From Rhynchopus sp. YZ270_cl-10 (taxonomy: Eukaryota; Euglenozoa; Diplonemea; Diplonemida; Diplonemidae), in NCBI GenBank assembly GCA_964035575.1, contig OZ037896.1:868001-932000 (forward strand): DNA of 64,000 nucleotides, given 5' to 3'. The notes under the pieces are model-generated. The model made no database searches. It was not told the DNA's origin and worked only from the letters and a program-made list of their open reading frames with translations. Below are positions 48,743 to 58,614 of this stretch, piece by piece. Made by a program: the position numbers and the translations under genes. The stretch's first letter is position 1; each line of letters opens with the position of its first letter.

Positions 48743-51700
48743 TCATCGCCGTACACAGACACGATGATGCCGTGCTTGTCTGCAGGCATCTGCATTGCGA
48801 CTTGCGGCATAGGCTATTGCGGCTTTTTCGACACACGACGCAAGGGCGCTCATCCCGAACGTCGCAATCGCGAGCGCGAGGCTGATGGCTTTCTGGATGC
48901 CCCAGTCCTTCCACGAGAAGCTGCCTTTGATCCCTGCCGACGTCGCGTACACCATGTCTTTCACACCCTCCATCATGAATGCTTTCCCGATCTGCGATGC
49001 AGCGCCCGCCGTGAAGGCAATGAGAAGCAACCCGCCAATGATCTGCGCAAGGCCAATCATTGCAACGGCGAAGGCACGCAGGTCGAACCAGCTCGTCACT
49101 TCTGGCTCCTCCTCAAGCTGCAGGAACTGGTCCAGGTGCCACGGTGCAAATGCGGGAAGTGCCACGGGTGCCTCCTCCGCTCGGTCCTTCATCTGCATGA
49201 AGGGCACACGCGTCACCTCCATGTTGCGCTCACAAGTCCGCAGTGACCCCTTCAGCCCTGCCAGCACCCCTGCCACGTGCGTCTGCTGCTCCTCCGTCGC
49301 GTCGCCAAGCACGTCCTTCACACGCGCCGTGAGGGCGTCACTCTCTGAGCCGTACTTCGTCGCAGTCGCGAGCGAGCCCGTCTTCAGGATGCACCGCTCC
49401 GCCAGAAGGGTATGCACACGTGCAGCGTTGTCCTCGCGTGATGCGTACGGCAGTTGTGTCTGGAACACTGCCTCCTCCGAGCAGACTGCGCACAGAGACG
49501 GGCGCAGCTCCTCCCCAAAGCGGCCCAGCGGAGCCGTCTGCAGGATGCTGCGTGCGTCGCTACGTGGAGTTGCCCGTCGTGTGCGCTGCAGCCAGCCCTT
49601 CTGCACTGCCTTGTCGATGAGACTCTTGTCCACGGCCACCTTTGTGTCCCAGTCCGCCTCAATCCACAAGGCATCGTGCAGTGCAGCCTTGCCCACAGCC
49701 TTCACGGCAGTCGCAAAGGCAGCCCACTCCTCCCCCGCTGCTTCCAGGCTCGCAGGGTCGACCACATAGCAGGCAACGTCCTCAGCAAAGGCACAGCCCA
49801 GGTGTGCCCACAGCTCCTCCGCACTCAGCACTACCTTCCGCAGGTCTGCCTCTGTGATGCGTCCGGCAGCCGCATCCTTAATTGCAGCGCGTGAGCAGAC
49901 GAGGGTGATCACAGCCTTGCGGGTAGTGGGGTCGAGGGCACAGAGGGCACGTTCCAGTTCTTGTGTGCGTGCGTCGTTGCAGAAGACACGGCGCACGCGG
50001 TCTTTGTACAGCACCCCTGCGTCTGTGAGCCTCGCGTAGAAGTCAGAGGACTGCGCCTCTGTGATGCCCTTTGCGTTGTTCGGTGACTCGCGTTTGAAGC
50101 TGTCACACACAACCTCGCCACCAAGCAGCACGGAGATCGTGTTGATGTGGAGTCCCCAGACCTCGAGCTGCGACTGGCACTGCCGCTCATAGTCCGAGTT
50201 CTCGTTGGGTGCGAGAAGCTTTGCAGACTCGACGTTGACCATAACACGCCTTCTGTTCGCGTCGAGCTGCAGCTGTGCGTCCTTGAGTGCCCTGCGCACG
50301 GCGGCAACGTTGCCCCGGTTGACAGACGGGTTCTCCTTGACGAGGCACAGCGCCACCATGAGCGCCGCCTTCCCCGTCGCCTCACCCTCACACACCGCAC
50401 GCTCGAACCAGCCCTTTGCGATGGTGTGCGCACGCTCTGCATAGAACGCCTCCCCAAGCAGGTCGCAGTGCTCGGGGCCAGACACCAAAGCCTCAACCAC
50501 CTTGGCACCGTCGTGTGTGTCGCTCTCCAGAGCCGCAAGCACCACACCCGCCACCTCCTTGTCAAAGCGTGCGCCAAGTGCAAGTGCTTCCGTCTCTGTG
50601 AAGGCAACGCAAAGCTCCTCGCGTGCAGCCTCCAACCAGAAGGCCCAGCGATCTGCCAGCATCACCTCGCACGCAGCACGCACACGTTTGCACAGCCGTG
50701 TCGTGCGCAGTGCTGTGCACAGCGTTGTGTGCAGTGTGCGGTACCGTGCGTACAGGCCCTCCTCAGCGTCGAGGCGCGGCACGTCCTCCTGCAGCAGGCG
50801 CTGCACCTGCTGCTCTGCGCACTCCTCCATCCACACCAGCTCCTGCGCCACAATCGCCTCAGCCGCGCAGGACTCGTCACCAAAGGCCTCCAGCGTTGTC
50901 CGGTGTTTGTCTGCGTCCACACACACCACGCGCTGCCCGCTCCCACGCTTCCCTGCACGCCCTGCACGGCCCCAACCCTGTGTGTCCACACGCGTGTTGT
51001 CAGCAAAGAAGGAGGACACCACGTGCAGGCCCAGCGCCGCAGCCTCAGCCAGCAGCAGGTCCGTCCCACGGCCGCCTTTGTTTGATGCAACAACAACGTC
51101 GCCTGCAGCAAGCTTCCCTGGCATCGTGTGCCTGTTGCGGAAGTAGCGGTGCACGCGGCAGTCGCCCCTACGCTCAAGGTCTTCAACAAACTGCTCAGCA
51201 CAGCGGATGTTCTCGCACAGGATGAGGATAGGCTGCTCGCCCATGCGTGCCGACACAGCTGCACTCACCGCACGCCGCCACTCCTCCGCGCCCACAGCCA
51301 CGATGCTCGGATGCATGCGGAAGCGCCAGTGGTGCGCACGTGGGATGTCTGCACACACAAGTCCAAAGGTCATGCGCAGGAACGAGCGCGGTGCACGTCC
51401 CCCTAGGGTCCCGGACACGCCGCTTACATTCGTGCCGTAGTGCTGGCGCACAAGGCGCTTGTACGACACGAACACCGCACGCAGTGTTTCCGGCGTCAGC
51501 TCGCGTCCGTACTTCAGCTCGAGGAACTCCGCCAGCCCGTTCGAGTACTTAACGTTTTGCTGCACCGCCCCCGTCGCCTTGTCGACACTCACAACCTGTG
51601 GGCGCTCGCCTGGCGCAGCCTCTTCCTTAAGTGTGAACATGTCCTCTTCTTCCATGAGCGCTGCCTGGTGTGCCGACTGCACCCACACCGACATCTTTGT

Positions 51701-54700
51701 GTCGCAGAAGTCGACCAGCGATGCAGGCACTGCCACCGTGCCTTCGCGCACACGCGCACGGAACCCCTCGGTGATCTCTGCCAGCACACTCCCGATGTCG
51801 TCGTTGCTGTCACTATCGGCCTTCAGTGCGTACGACACGGCGCCCCAGATCAGCAGCTTCAGCGAGTCGAGCAGCTGCAGCGACGGGCTAGGGTGTGCCA
51901 TGTAGAGCATCTGCTGCACCTGGTCCAGGAGCACGCTGTCCGCCTCGTCGACGAAGAGGTGCACTTTCCCACCCTCCCCACTGGTGGTATCGAGGTAGCG
52001 TGCCACGTAGGGTGCACCTTCGCCGCTGCGCTCGTACTCAAGCAGCGCCGTCCCAAAGGAGGAGGGTGTGCCGTACACGATGTGCGAGCGCAGTGCAGAC
52101 AGGTCTGCGTCAGGGTCGTCGCTGCAGTTGCTGGCGGCTGTGAGGCGGAGCGCGTCAAAGAGCTTTGTGTTCTCCTTCACACCTTCACGCGCAAGGTCCG
52201 CATTGCTCGACATCACGTCCACACACTTCCCCACCTTCGCCTTCAGGGCCGCACTGATGCCCAGCACGTACGTCTTCCCTTCCCCGGTGCTGATCTGCAG
52301 CACCACACCACACCCGTCATAGCCTCGCGTGGCCAGTGCAATCGCCACCACCTGCGCTGCGTAGAGTGTCTTCCCGTACAACGCCCTGAAGAGGTGCCCC
52401 ATCGCCAGCATCGCACGCGCCTGGTGTGCCACGTACCACGCCTCACGAGCCTCAAGGTCACAGCAGGGGTCCATCTCTGCACACACAGCGTCCATGGCTG
52501 CCACGCACTCCTCCACGCTCCCTGTTGTGTCGTCCTGCAGGTGTGTGCACACATACGACACGACAGAGGCGACAGCGTCAACCGTCTCCATAGGCACCGT
52601 GCAGTTCCCTGCTTCGACCTGTTCGCGGATGCACGTCATCACCTCTGTGTGGCCGAGCTGCTCGCTCTTCGCAAGCCTGCTGTCTATCGCTGTTTCTGTG
52701 AGGCGTTGCCACTCGCTGCACGCCTCCGAGCATACGATGGCCTCTGCCACGTCGTACTCCAGGTTGCCTCTGTACAGTTCACCCAACAAGCCGTCCAGGG
52801 CTGCGTGCGCGTCCCCCGGAACCTCGACTTCTGCAGCACGCCTCTCCAGGTGCGTCACAAACTGCATAAAGTCGTCGTGCCGCCTGGTCCCGAGCTGCAT
52901 CCGTGCGACCTCCAGCAGGTGCACCACCATCGCCTGTTTGTTCGGTGGCAGCCACCCGGCCACGTGGCGCCGCAGTGCGAGGCTGCAGAGGCGGTCCTCC
53001 CAAAGCACCGCAGCCTTCCCAGCCGCCTTCACAGCAGCCGCCTCCGCCGTAAGACGTTCGCTGAGGCGCTGTCTGCGCGCCTGTTTCACATGTGGTGCTG
53101 CCTGCACGGCCGAGCACAGCTTCACAACAAAGTCTTCCGACTTGTCGGCATCAGGCAGCTGGCACAGAGCTTCCGCCATCGCACACATCGCAGCACAGCA
53201 GGCCTGCTTGCTGATGCACGAGCTCTTCGCCCGCAGTGCAGCGTTCTGCTTCGCCTGCTTCTTCTTCCCAACTGCGGCGTGCGTTGTGCGCGTGAAGTAC
53301 GGGTCGTTCGCATGTTTGTCCACAATCAGCTTGCGGTTGGACTCGTGGAAGTGGGTGTGGCGCTCCTGTGTCTCTGGGTGTCGCAGCATACCCCGCACCT
53401 CCTTCGGCGCACGCGAATCTCTGAACCCTTTCGCGAAGATCCCTGCGAAGAAGGACTTACGGACCGATGCACCCTCAATTCTGGCACCTATGTCCTTCCC
53501 GGGCTTCCCGTTCCGTCCGCCCTTCCCCCCAGAGCCAGCAGCACCCACCTGGCCGTCCTCCCCGGCAGGTGCCTCTGAAGTGTCGTTGAGAACCTCGTCA
53601 CCAACATGCACGCGCTCAACAGTGCCACCGCTGCCACCCTTCCCGACTGCACCGCCACTGCCTCCTTCGCCACCGTCACCGCCCGCAACAGGGTCATCTG
53701 CAATGTTCAGCTGGGTGCCAGAGCGCTCCGAGCAAAACCCGCCCACGTCCAGCGTGCTCGTCGCGTCCTTTGAGTCGGTGCCGCTGCCGCCATCCCCACC
53801 TGTGCCCCCCGCCTGCCCAGACCCGCCCTTGCCGCCGCCAGCATCAACCTCAAAGTCGTCATCCGCAAAACACCCGCACAGAAAGGTCACGTTCCCACCA
53901 GCGCCCCCGTACACCCCGTTCGCCCCGTCCGCACCATCGCGGCCGACGCAGGCGTCGCTGCCGTTGGCACCACACGCAGCAGCAGCAGCGAACGTGAGCT
54001 CAGAGGAGGGCCACTCCGCAGCACGCGTGCAGATCACAGCAGGCCTGTCCATGTGCAGCTCCAGCTTCGGCGCCACAAAGGAGATGTTCTTCCCGTGTGC
54101 AGTTACATCGCAGTCGGCGTATAGAACATTGCGCGCATCGAAGGACACGCCGGTGTAGTGCTGCTCCCAGTCACGTGGGAGTGCGTCCACGGCACCAGAC
54201 AACGTCCCCGCCACCGTCTGCACATGCAACACACCGTCCGCGCTGCTGACTTGGTACGGCCTCAGGAGCATCCACTCCACAAGCTGCCGCAGTGTCGCCA
54301 GCAGAGCACTCAGGTCCACCGCACCGTTCCCGATCGCCTTTTCATCTGCCAGTGCGTTCTGTGCTGAAATAAGCACATTACTCACTCCCGGGCTGGTCAG
54401 GTGAGACGGCAGTGCAGCAAGGCAGCTGTAGTAGCGTTCCATCCAATAGACGCCGTCCGTGTGTGTCGTTGTGTCGTCCGTGTGGTCGTCGTAGACAGCT
54501 TGCACATCAGCCACATCGGCATCGGTACGTGCTTTAGCAACGACGTAGCTGCAGCAGAAGAGGCCGAGCACCTCCTCTGCGTACTCGAAGCACTTCACCC
54601 TCTTCGCTGCCTGCTCTGCGGCTGCTGTGCACGCGTTGGTAAGAGCCTTTGCGGCAGTCGACTTCAGCGCGTCTAGCGAGACGTCCTTGTCAGCCACACG

Positions 54701-55093
54701 CACTTCCAACTCCGCCACCATCTCCGCCGGAGTCTGGGCCATACGTCCCGTGCACTCATCCAGCAAGGCAACCAGCTCCCACACCGTCGCACACTCCACC
54801 AGCACTGTCTCCACCTTGGACAGAACCGACTTAGGGTTCTTCACCTCTCCCCCCCTCACATACTTCCGGATGTCCGCGTGTGCAGAGCGCGCAACCTCCG
54901 TGTCGCTGTCCATAGCCTCCTCCTCTGGGCAGACATCCACAGCTACACTTAAACCCCCGGATGCTGATGACGGTCCACATGACTCCGTCTCTGATGCTGA
55001 CGATGCAGTGCGGACGGCATCAAGAGGACGCCTGTCTGCCGTGCCGCTCATAACAGCACGGATCCACCCCAGGCTGGTGGAGACGCGTTGCAT
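48743..55093 (-). CDS. Giant SecA-like DEAD-motor protein with glycine-rich region
   Basis: 2116 residues, the largest gene here. Residues 380-535 are Gly-rich and collagen-like (GGDGGEGGSGGAVGKGGSGG) with Asp. From about 905 comes a SecA-type motor: Walker A QISTGEGKTYVLG (935-941), IVYGTPSSFGTALLEYE (about 1005-1021), DEAD box LFVDEAD (1046-1052), then the second ATPase domain with ASNKGGRGTDLLL (1336-1348) and TQGWGRAGRAGKRGSG, matching SecA's AGRGTD and GRxGRQGDPG. The C-terminal 130 residues include two hydrophobic stretches (IGLAQIIGGLLLIAFTAGAA; ISLALAIATFGMSALASCV). Preprotein cross-linking and zinc-tail regions of bacterial SecA are not evident. Stand-alone eukaryotic SecA-like proteins of unknown function occur in various protists. 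A Met at residue 15 (55051) could also start it. Confidence 0.82.
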   Translation of the reverse strand: MQRVSTSLGWIRAVMSGTADRRPLDAVRTASSASETESCGPSSASGGLSVAVDVCPEEEAMDSDTEVARSAHADIRKYVRGGEVKNPKSVLSKVETVLVECATVWELVALLDECTGRMAQTPAEMVAELEVRVADKDVSLDALKSTAAKALTNACTAAAEQAAKRVKCFEYAEEVLGLFCCSYVVAKARTDADVADVQAVYDDHTDDTTTHTDGVYWMERYYSCLAALPSHLTSPGVSNVLISAQNALADEKAIGNGAVDLSALLATLRQLVEWMLLRPYQVSSADGVLHVQTVAGTLSGAVDALPRDWEQHYTGVSFDARNVLYADCDVTAHGKNISFVAPKLELHMDRPAVICTRAAEWPSSELTFAAAAACGANGSDACVGRDGADGANGVYGGAGGNVTFLCGCFADDDFEVDAGGGKGGSGQAGGTGGDGGSGTDSKDATSTLDVGGFCSERSGTQLNIADDPVAGGDGGEGGSGGAVGKGGSGGTVERVHVGDEVLNDTSEAPAGEDGQVGAAGSGGKGGRNGKPGKDIGARIEGASVRKSFFAGIFAKGFRDSRAPKEVRGMLRHPETQERHTHFHESNRKLIVDKHANDPYFTRTTHAAVGKKKQAKQNAALRAKSSCISKQACCAAMCAMAEALCQLPDADKSEDFVVKLCSAVQAAPHVKQARRQRLSERLTAEAAAVKAAGKAAVLWEDRLCSLALRRHVAGWLPPNKQAMVVHLLEVARMQLGTRRHDDFMQFVTHLERRAAEVEVPGDAHAALDGLLGELYRGNLEYDVAEAIVCSEACSEWQRLTETAIDSRLAKSEQLGHTEVMTCIREQVEAGNCTVPMETVDAVASVVSYVCTHLQDDTTGSVEECVAAMDAVCAEMDPCCDLEAREAWYVAHQARAMLAMGHLFRALYGKTLYAAQVVAIALATRGYDGCGVVLQISTGEGKTYVLGISAALKAKVGKCVDVMSSNADLAREGVKENTKLFDALRLTAASNCSDDPDADLSALRSHIVYGTPSSFGTALLEYERSGEGAPYVARYLDTTSGEGGKVHLFVDEADSVLLDQVQQMLYMAHPSPSLQLLDSLKLLIWGAVSYALKADSDSNDDIGSVLAEITEGFRARVREGTVAVPASLVDFCDTKMSVWVQSAHQAALMEEEDMFTLKEEAAPGERPQVVSVDKATGAVQQNVKYSNGLAEFLELKYGRELTPETLRAVFVSYKRLVRQHYGTNVSGVSGTLGGRAPRSFLRMTFGLVCADIPRAHHWRFRMHPSIVAVGAEEWRRAVSAAVSARMGEQPILILCENIRCAEQFVEDLERRGDCRVHRYFRNRHTMPGKLAAGDVVVASNKGGRGTDLLLAEAAALGLHVVSSFFADNTRVDTQGWGRAGRAGKRGSGQRVVCVDADKHRTTLEAFGDESCAAEAIVAQELVWMEECAEQQVQRLLQEDVPRLDAEEGLYARYRTLHTTLCTALRTTRLCKRVRAACEVMLADRWAFWLEAAREELCVAFTETEALALGARFDKEVAGVVLAALESDTHDGAKVVEALVSGPEHCDLLGEAFYAERAHTIAKGWFERAVCEGEATGKAALMVALCLVKENPSVNRGNVAAVRRALKDAQLQLDANRRRVMVNVESAKLLAPNENSDYERQCQSQLEVWGLHINTISVLLGGEVVCDSFKRESPNNAKGITEAQSSDFYARLTDAGVLYKDRVRRVFCNDARTQELERALCALDPTTRKAVITLVCSRAAIKDAAAGRITEADLRKVVLSAEELWAHLGCAFAEDVACYVVDPASLEAAGEEWAAFATAVKAVGKAALHDALWIEADWDTKVAVDKSLIDKAVQKGWLQRTRRATPRSDARSILQTAPLGRFGEELRPSLCAVCSEEAVFQTQLPYASREDNAARVHTLLAERCILKTGSLATATKYGSESDALTARVKDVLGDATEEQQTHVAGVLAGLKGSLRTCERNMEVTRVPFMQMKDRAEEAPVALPAFAPWHLDQFLQLEEEPEVTSWFDLRAFAVAMIGLAQIIGGLLLIAFTAGAASQIGKAFMMEGVKDMVYATSAGIKGSFSWKDWGIQKAISLALAIATFGMSALASCVEKAAIAYAASRNADACRQARHHRVCVRR

Positions 55094-57912
55094 GTTTGAA
55101 GAAAGCCGATTGTTTAAAGAGCTCGCTTTTGTAATGAAACGTGTGTAATCTAAGACGACGTTGTGCAGAGGCAGGAGGGAGGGAGGGGAGGAGGGAGAGG
55201 AAAGGGTGGCGGTGTCGCAGCTTTATCGGAAAACAGTTGTGCACCTCGCGAACCAAGACCGCGGCGATGGTTTATGGAAAGGGGGGGTGGGAGAACCCCA
55301 AATTCGGTGGGATGGTTTGCAATACCTCAATGATAATCACCTTCGAAGGGAGGGGGAACACAACAAATACCCACAATCTGAGGACGTGGTTTGCTCACAA
55401 AAAATGGTGGGGTTTTTTTTCTTTTTTTTTCCTTTTTTTCCTTCAAAACATTGGTTAGAATAGCGCTCCTACCCGAGGATGTGAAGCCGCAATATTTTGT
55501 TTACTGCATTCGGTAACAGAAGGGGAGAAGGCGGGAAACGTAAAAAAGAGAGAAAGAAAAAAACCTCCGACAAAAACAATGTTAAGATATGACTAAGGCG
55601 CCCGCAAGACACCGAAAGAAGCGGTGGTTTCATCGACCAAATTTGTTTTGCATGCCATCTGATTCTTCACCCGTCGTTATATCTAAATGGTAACGATACC
55701 GTAACCAAGGAAAGTTACGTCATGATAGTACACCACAAACGATAAATTAAGGGAAAACGATAAACTTTACTGGGGGAAAGGAAATGTATTAAATTTAGAC
55801 CTGAGGATGAGCTCCACTATTTTTACACAAGAGTTTTACAATGGCATATCCGCAAAATCACATAAATTGGTCGGCGCAGGCGGCGCTAAGGAAATCCCTA
55901 AGAATGAAAGAAGAACAAAAAAAAAAAAAGACGCCTCTCAGTATTCTCTGTACTGAGAAAATCACCTAAAAACACACAACGTGAAGTTGACAAAAGAACA
56001 AAAAAGTGTCAGCATCTCTACGGACGAAGGCACTCCCAAAAAAAAAAACCCCCCGGTTTTTCAAACCCTTGAAATTGTGTGCAGAGTAGTATATCAAGAT
56101 ACACTACTCCTTCTTTCTGCATTGACAACCACACCCACCGGGCTTTGCACAGACCCTATTTTTGGAAAACTTGGTTGTATTAGTGTAGCCACCCGAGGAT
56201 GAACTCCACTGTGTAAAATAAAACGTTGTTTAAAAAAGAGCGGTAAGTGCGTTGTGGTGGCAGAAGAAGAAAAAGAAAAAACTGTCAGATAACTGGAGGG
56301 GGGAGCAAAAAAAGAGGGGAAAAAAAAAATGGTAGTTGTTGATTCAGGCACCGACTGACTCATTGTGTATGATACCAGCCATCTGGATGAAAGCATAAAG
56401 TACCCTGCGGTCAACAGAAAATGGTCAGGCCTTTTGCTAACTTTGGGATTTTCCCCCTGAATGGCATGATGGTCAAAAAAAATAATTTCCTGGAAAAAAA
56501 GTACATTCCGAGCTTTCCCACCTGGTAAAAGCGGTCGTCGCGCGCTTCGCGCGCGCCTCCCTGCCAGCCACAGGGTGGAGAGGCGAAGGGTCAGTTTTGC
56601 GAGATAACAAAAACGGAATCTAATCCTTTATTAACGGTCCTTGGTCTTGCGCCTTACGTACACTAACCGTACAAAATCAATACGTCTTCCAGAAGCAGGG
56701 GCTGTTGCAACGGTTGGGTCAAGTTTCATTTCTGGCTGAAAAATGCAAGGGAATCCCCTTTGACATTGTAAAATGGCACCGTAGGCAGGAAGAAAATAGC
56801 GTACAGCGCGAGCGAAGCGAGCGGGAATTTTTTTTTGAGGTATACCTCCGCGAGCGTAGTGAGCAGAAAAATTTTAAGGTGCCATCATGCCATCATGCCA
56901 TCATGCCATCATGCCATCATGCCATCATGCCATCATGCCATCATGCCATCATGCCATCATGCCATCATGCCATCATGCCATCATGCCATCATGCCATCAT
57001 GCCATCATGCCATCATGCCATCATGCCATCATGCCATCATGCCATCATGCCATCATGCCATCATGCCATCATGCCATCATGCCATCATGCCATCATGCCA
57101 TCATGCCATCATGCCATCATGCCATCATGCCATCATGCCATCATGCCATCATGCCATCATGCCATCATGCCATCATGCCATCATGCCATCATGCCATCAT
57201 GCCATCATGCCATCATGCCATCATGCCATCATGCCATCATGCCATCATGCCATCATGCCATCATGCCATCATGCCATCATGCCATCATGCCATCATGCCA
57301 TCATGCCATCATGCCATCATGCCATCATGCCATCATGCCATCATGCCATCATGCCATCATGCCATCTGGGGGGAAATCCCCAGGTGATGGAGAGCGAAAG
57401 CCCTGCCTCACCACCCCCCGTGGCATGATGGTGGCATGATGGAAAAAAAAATAAAAAACGCCCAAAAACGTGGCATGATGGCATGATGGTTAGCAAAAGG
57501 CCTGGAAAATGGTGTAAAAAAAAAAAAAAAAAGGGAAGTTGAAAAAGTAACATAAGAAATGAGGAATCCTACGAAGCAGAGAAGGTTTCGGCTCAGCCTC
57601 CCTTACTCCTTGATCTTACAGCAGGCTTCACACCGCCTGCCGCAAGCCAATAAAGATATCCTCTTCTTTTGCGCTATGAAAACGTAAAGTCAGTTTGTTT
57701 TGTGCGTAAAGTGTGTAATAAATATTATGTGGTGATTCCATTTTTTATTACTGCAATACGCTCCCACTACCTGGCAGTGAAGAGGAAACCTCTTTGAGGC
57801 CAACAAGGTATGGATTACCGTAAATGTAAATATGTTGGAACGTAATAATGTTGGAACTGCCCAAAAAAAAATAACGCTCGTTTGTTCCAACATTATTACG
57901 GTACAACATAAG
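55094..57912. other. 2.8-kb gene-poor spacer with minisatellite
   Basis: No gene seen. It holds TAGTG-CACT motif copies (55797-55822, 56004-56038, 56163-56212), the upstream SINE-like half (56340-56415), CG-rich palindromes (56540-56866), the CATCATGC minisatellite and a MITE at the left end of the next exon. Confidence 0.5.
56881..57366 (+). repeat. (CATCATGC)n minisatellite, about 60 copies
   Basis: Perfect 8-bp units over about 485 bp. Because 8 is not a multiple of 3, all three plus frames read the same MPSCHHAI repeat, so the open frames are not evidence of a gene. Short inverted copies (GGCATGATGG) lie at 56463, 57422-57441 and 57472-57488. Confidence 0.95.
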
Positions 57913-57925
57913 TTACATTTTTCGG
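57818..57925. mobile_element. 108-bp MITE inserted in a stop codon
   Basis: Inverted ends of about 40 bp: left CCGTAAATGTAAATATGTTG, right (other strand) CCGAAAAATGTAACTTATGT, both continuing to GTAATAATGTTGGAAC. TA flanks both sides (57816-57817, 57926-57927). Removing the element and one TA restores AAC-TAA in frame with the coding stretch to its right. Confidence 0.75.
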
Positions 57926-58155
57926 TAGTTCTTTTGGTGGAAAGAAGAGTAGATTTTATCAACGTTGCCACCGTTTGAACACTGTTTGTCCTCAATGCGT
58001 TTGAGAAACGCTGTTGCTTCTACCGTATTTCCGGAGAATAACGGCTGTTTCACGCATAGCACTGCCCCGAAATGGTACTCATTCTGGACCAATATGTCGA
58101 GAACTTCCACCCGGGGCGTATTTAATTCACCCCTGGTTGGGCAAACTATGTTATG
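57913..58155 (-). CDS. Terminal exon-like coding fragment of an unknown gene
   Basis: About 80 codons reading NIVCPTRGELNTPRVEVLD..., SGNTVEATAFLKRIED and IYSSFHQKN. There is no ATG. To its right on the coding strand is a C/T-rich run ending ATAACATAG, a plausible 3' splice site near 58156, so this could be a last exon whose first exon lies within 58156-58614 or further right. The reading ends four codons inside the MITE at 57818-57925. I do not recognise the protein. Balanced composition and the original in-frame stop argue for real coding origin; a decayed fragment is the alternative. Confidence 0.4.
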   Translation of the reverse strand, partial: HNIVCPTRGELNTPRVEVLDILVQNEYHFGAVLCVKQPLFSGNTVEATAFLKRIEDKQCSNGGNVDKIYSSFHQKNYRKM

Positions 58156-58614
58156 AGAGAAGGGGGGGGAAAGACAAGAAAAAGTTGAAAGATATTAACA
58201 CACTGATTTTGCTAGATTATTTTATCAGCGTGTCAATTTTTTGTTTTGTTGTGGCTGTTGCTTTGTTGAATATTTTTTTTTTGGTGTCGCTTACATTTTT
58301 GGCAATTACCAATTGCCCCTACTGCACAATATCTCCCCGCATTTTGCGTATTTTCAAAGAAAAAACAGAAAGGTTTATAAGCTCACGTGCTTAGTTACCT
58401 GAAAAAAAAAACAAATGAATGCGCAACTCTCGCACACCCAAGAATAATTTCATATACTTTCTTTTCTTAACCGAAATGAAAAGAAAGCAAAGAGGGTGCG
58501 ACAAATGTACCCTTGCTTTTTTTTTTTGGAATGCACCCAAGAAGAAAAAAACTGTAGAGATGAATCTACGCCCATGCTATAGTCACCTTTTAAAAATGCA
58601 CTTAAAAAAAAAAC
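58156..58614. other. Spacer or intron-like AT-rich stretch
   Basis: No coding frame found that clearly joins the exon on its left. Contains a 10-bp inverted repeat CTTTCTTTTC/GAAAAGAAAG with an 11-nt loop at 58457-58487. Confidence 0.4.

Noticed and set aside
56705-57439. Plus-strand frames with MPSCHHAI repeats
   Set aside because: An 8-bp repeat keeps all three frames open; no supporting start context or domain.
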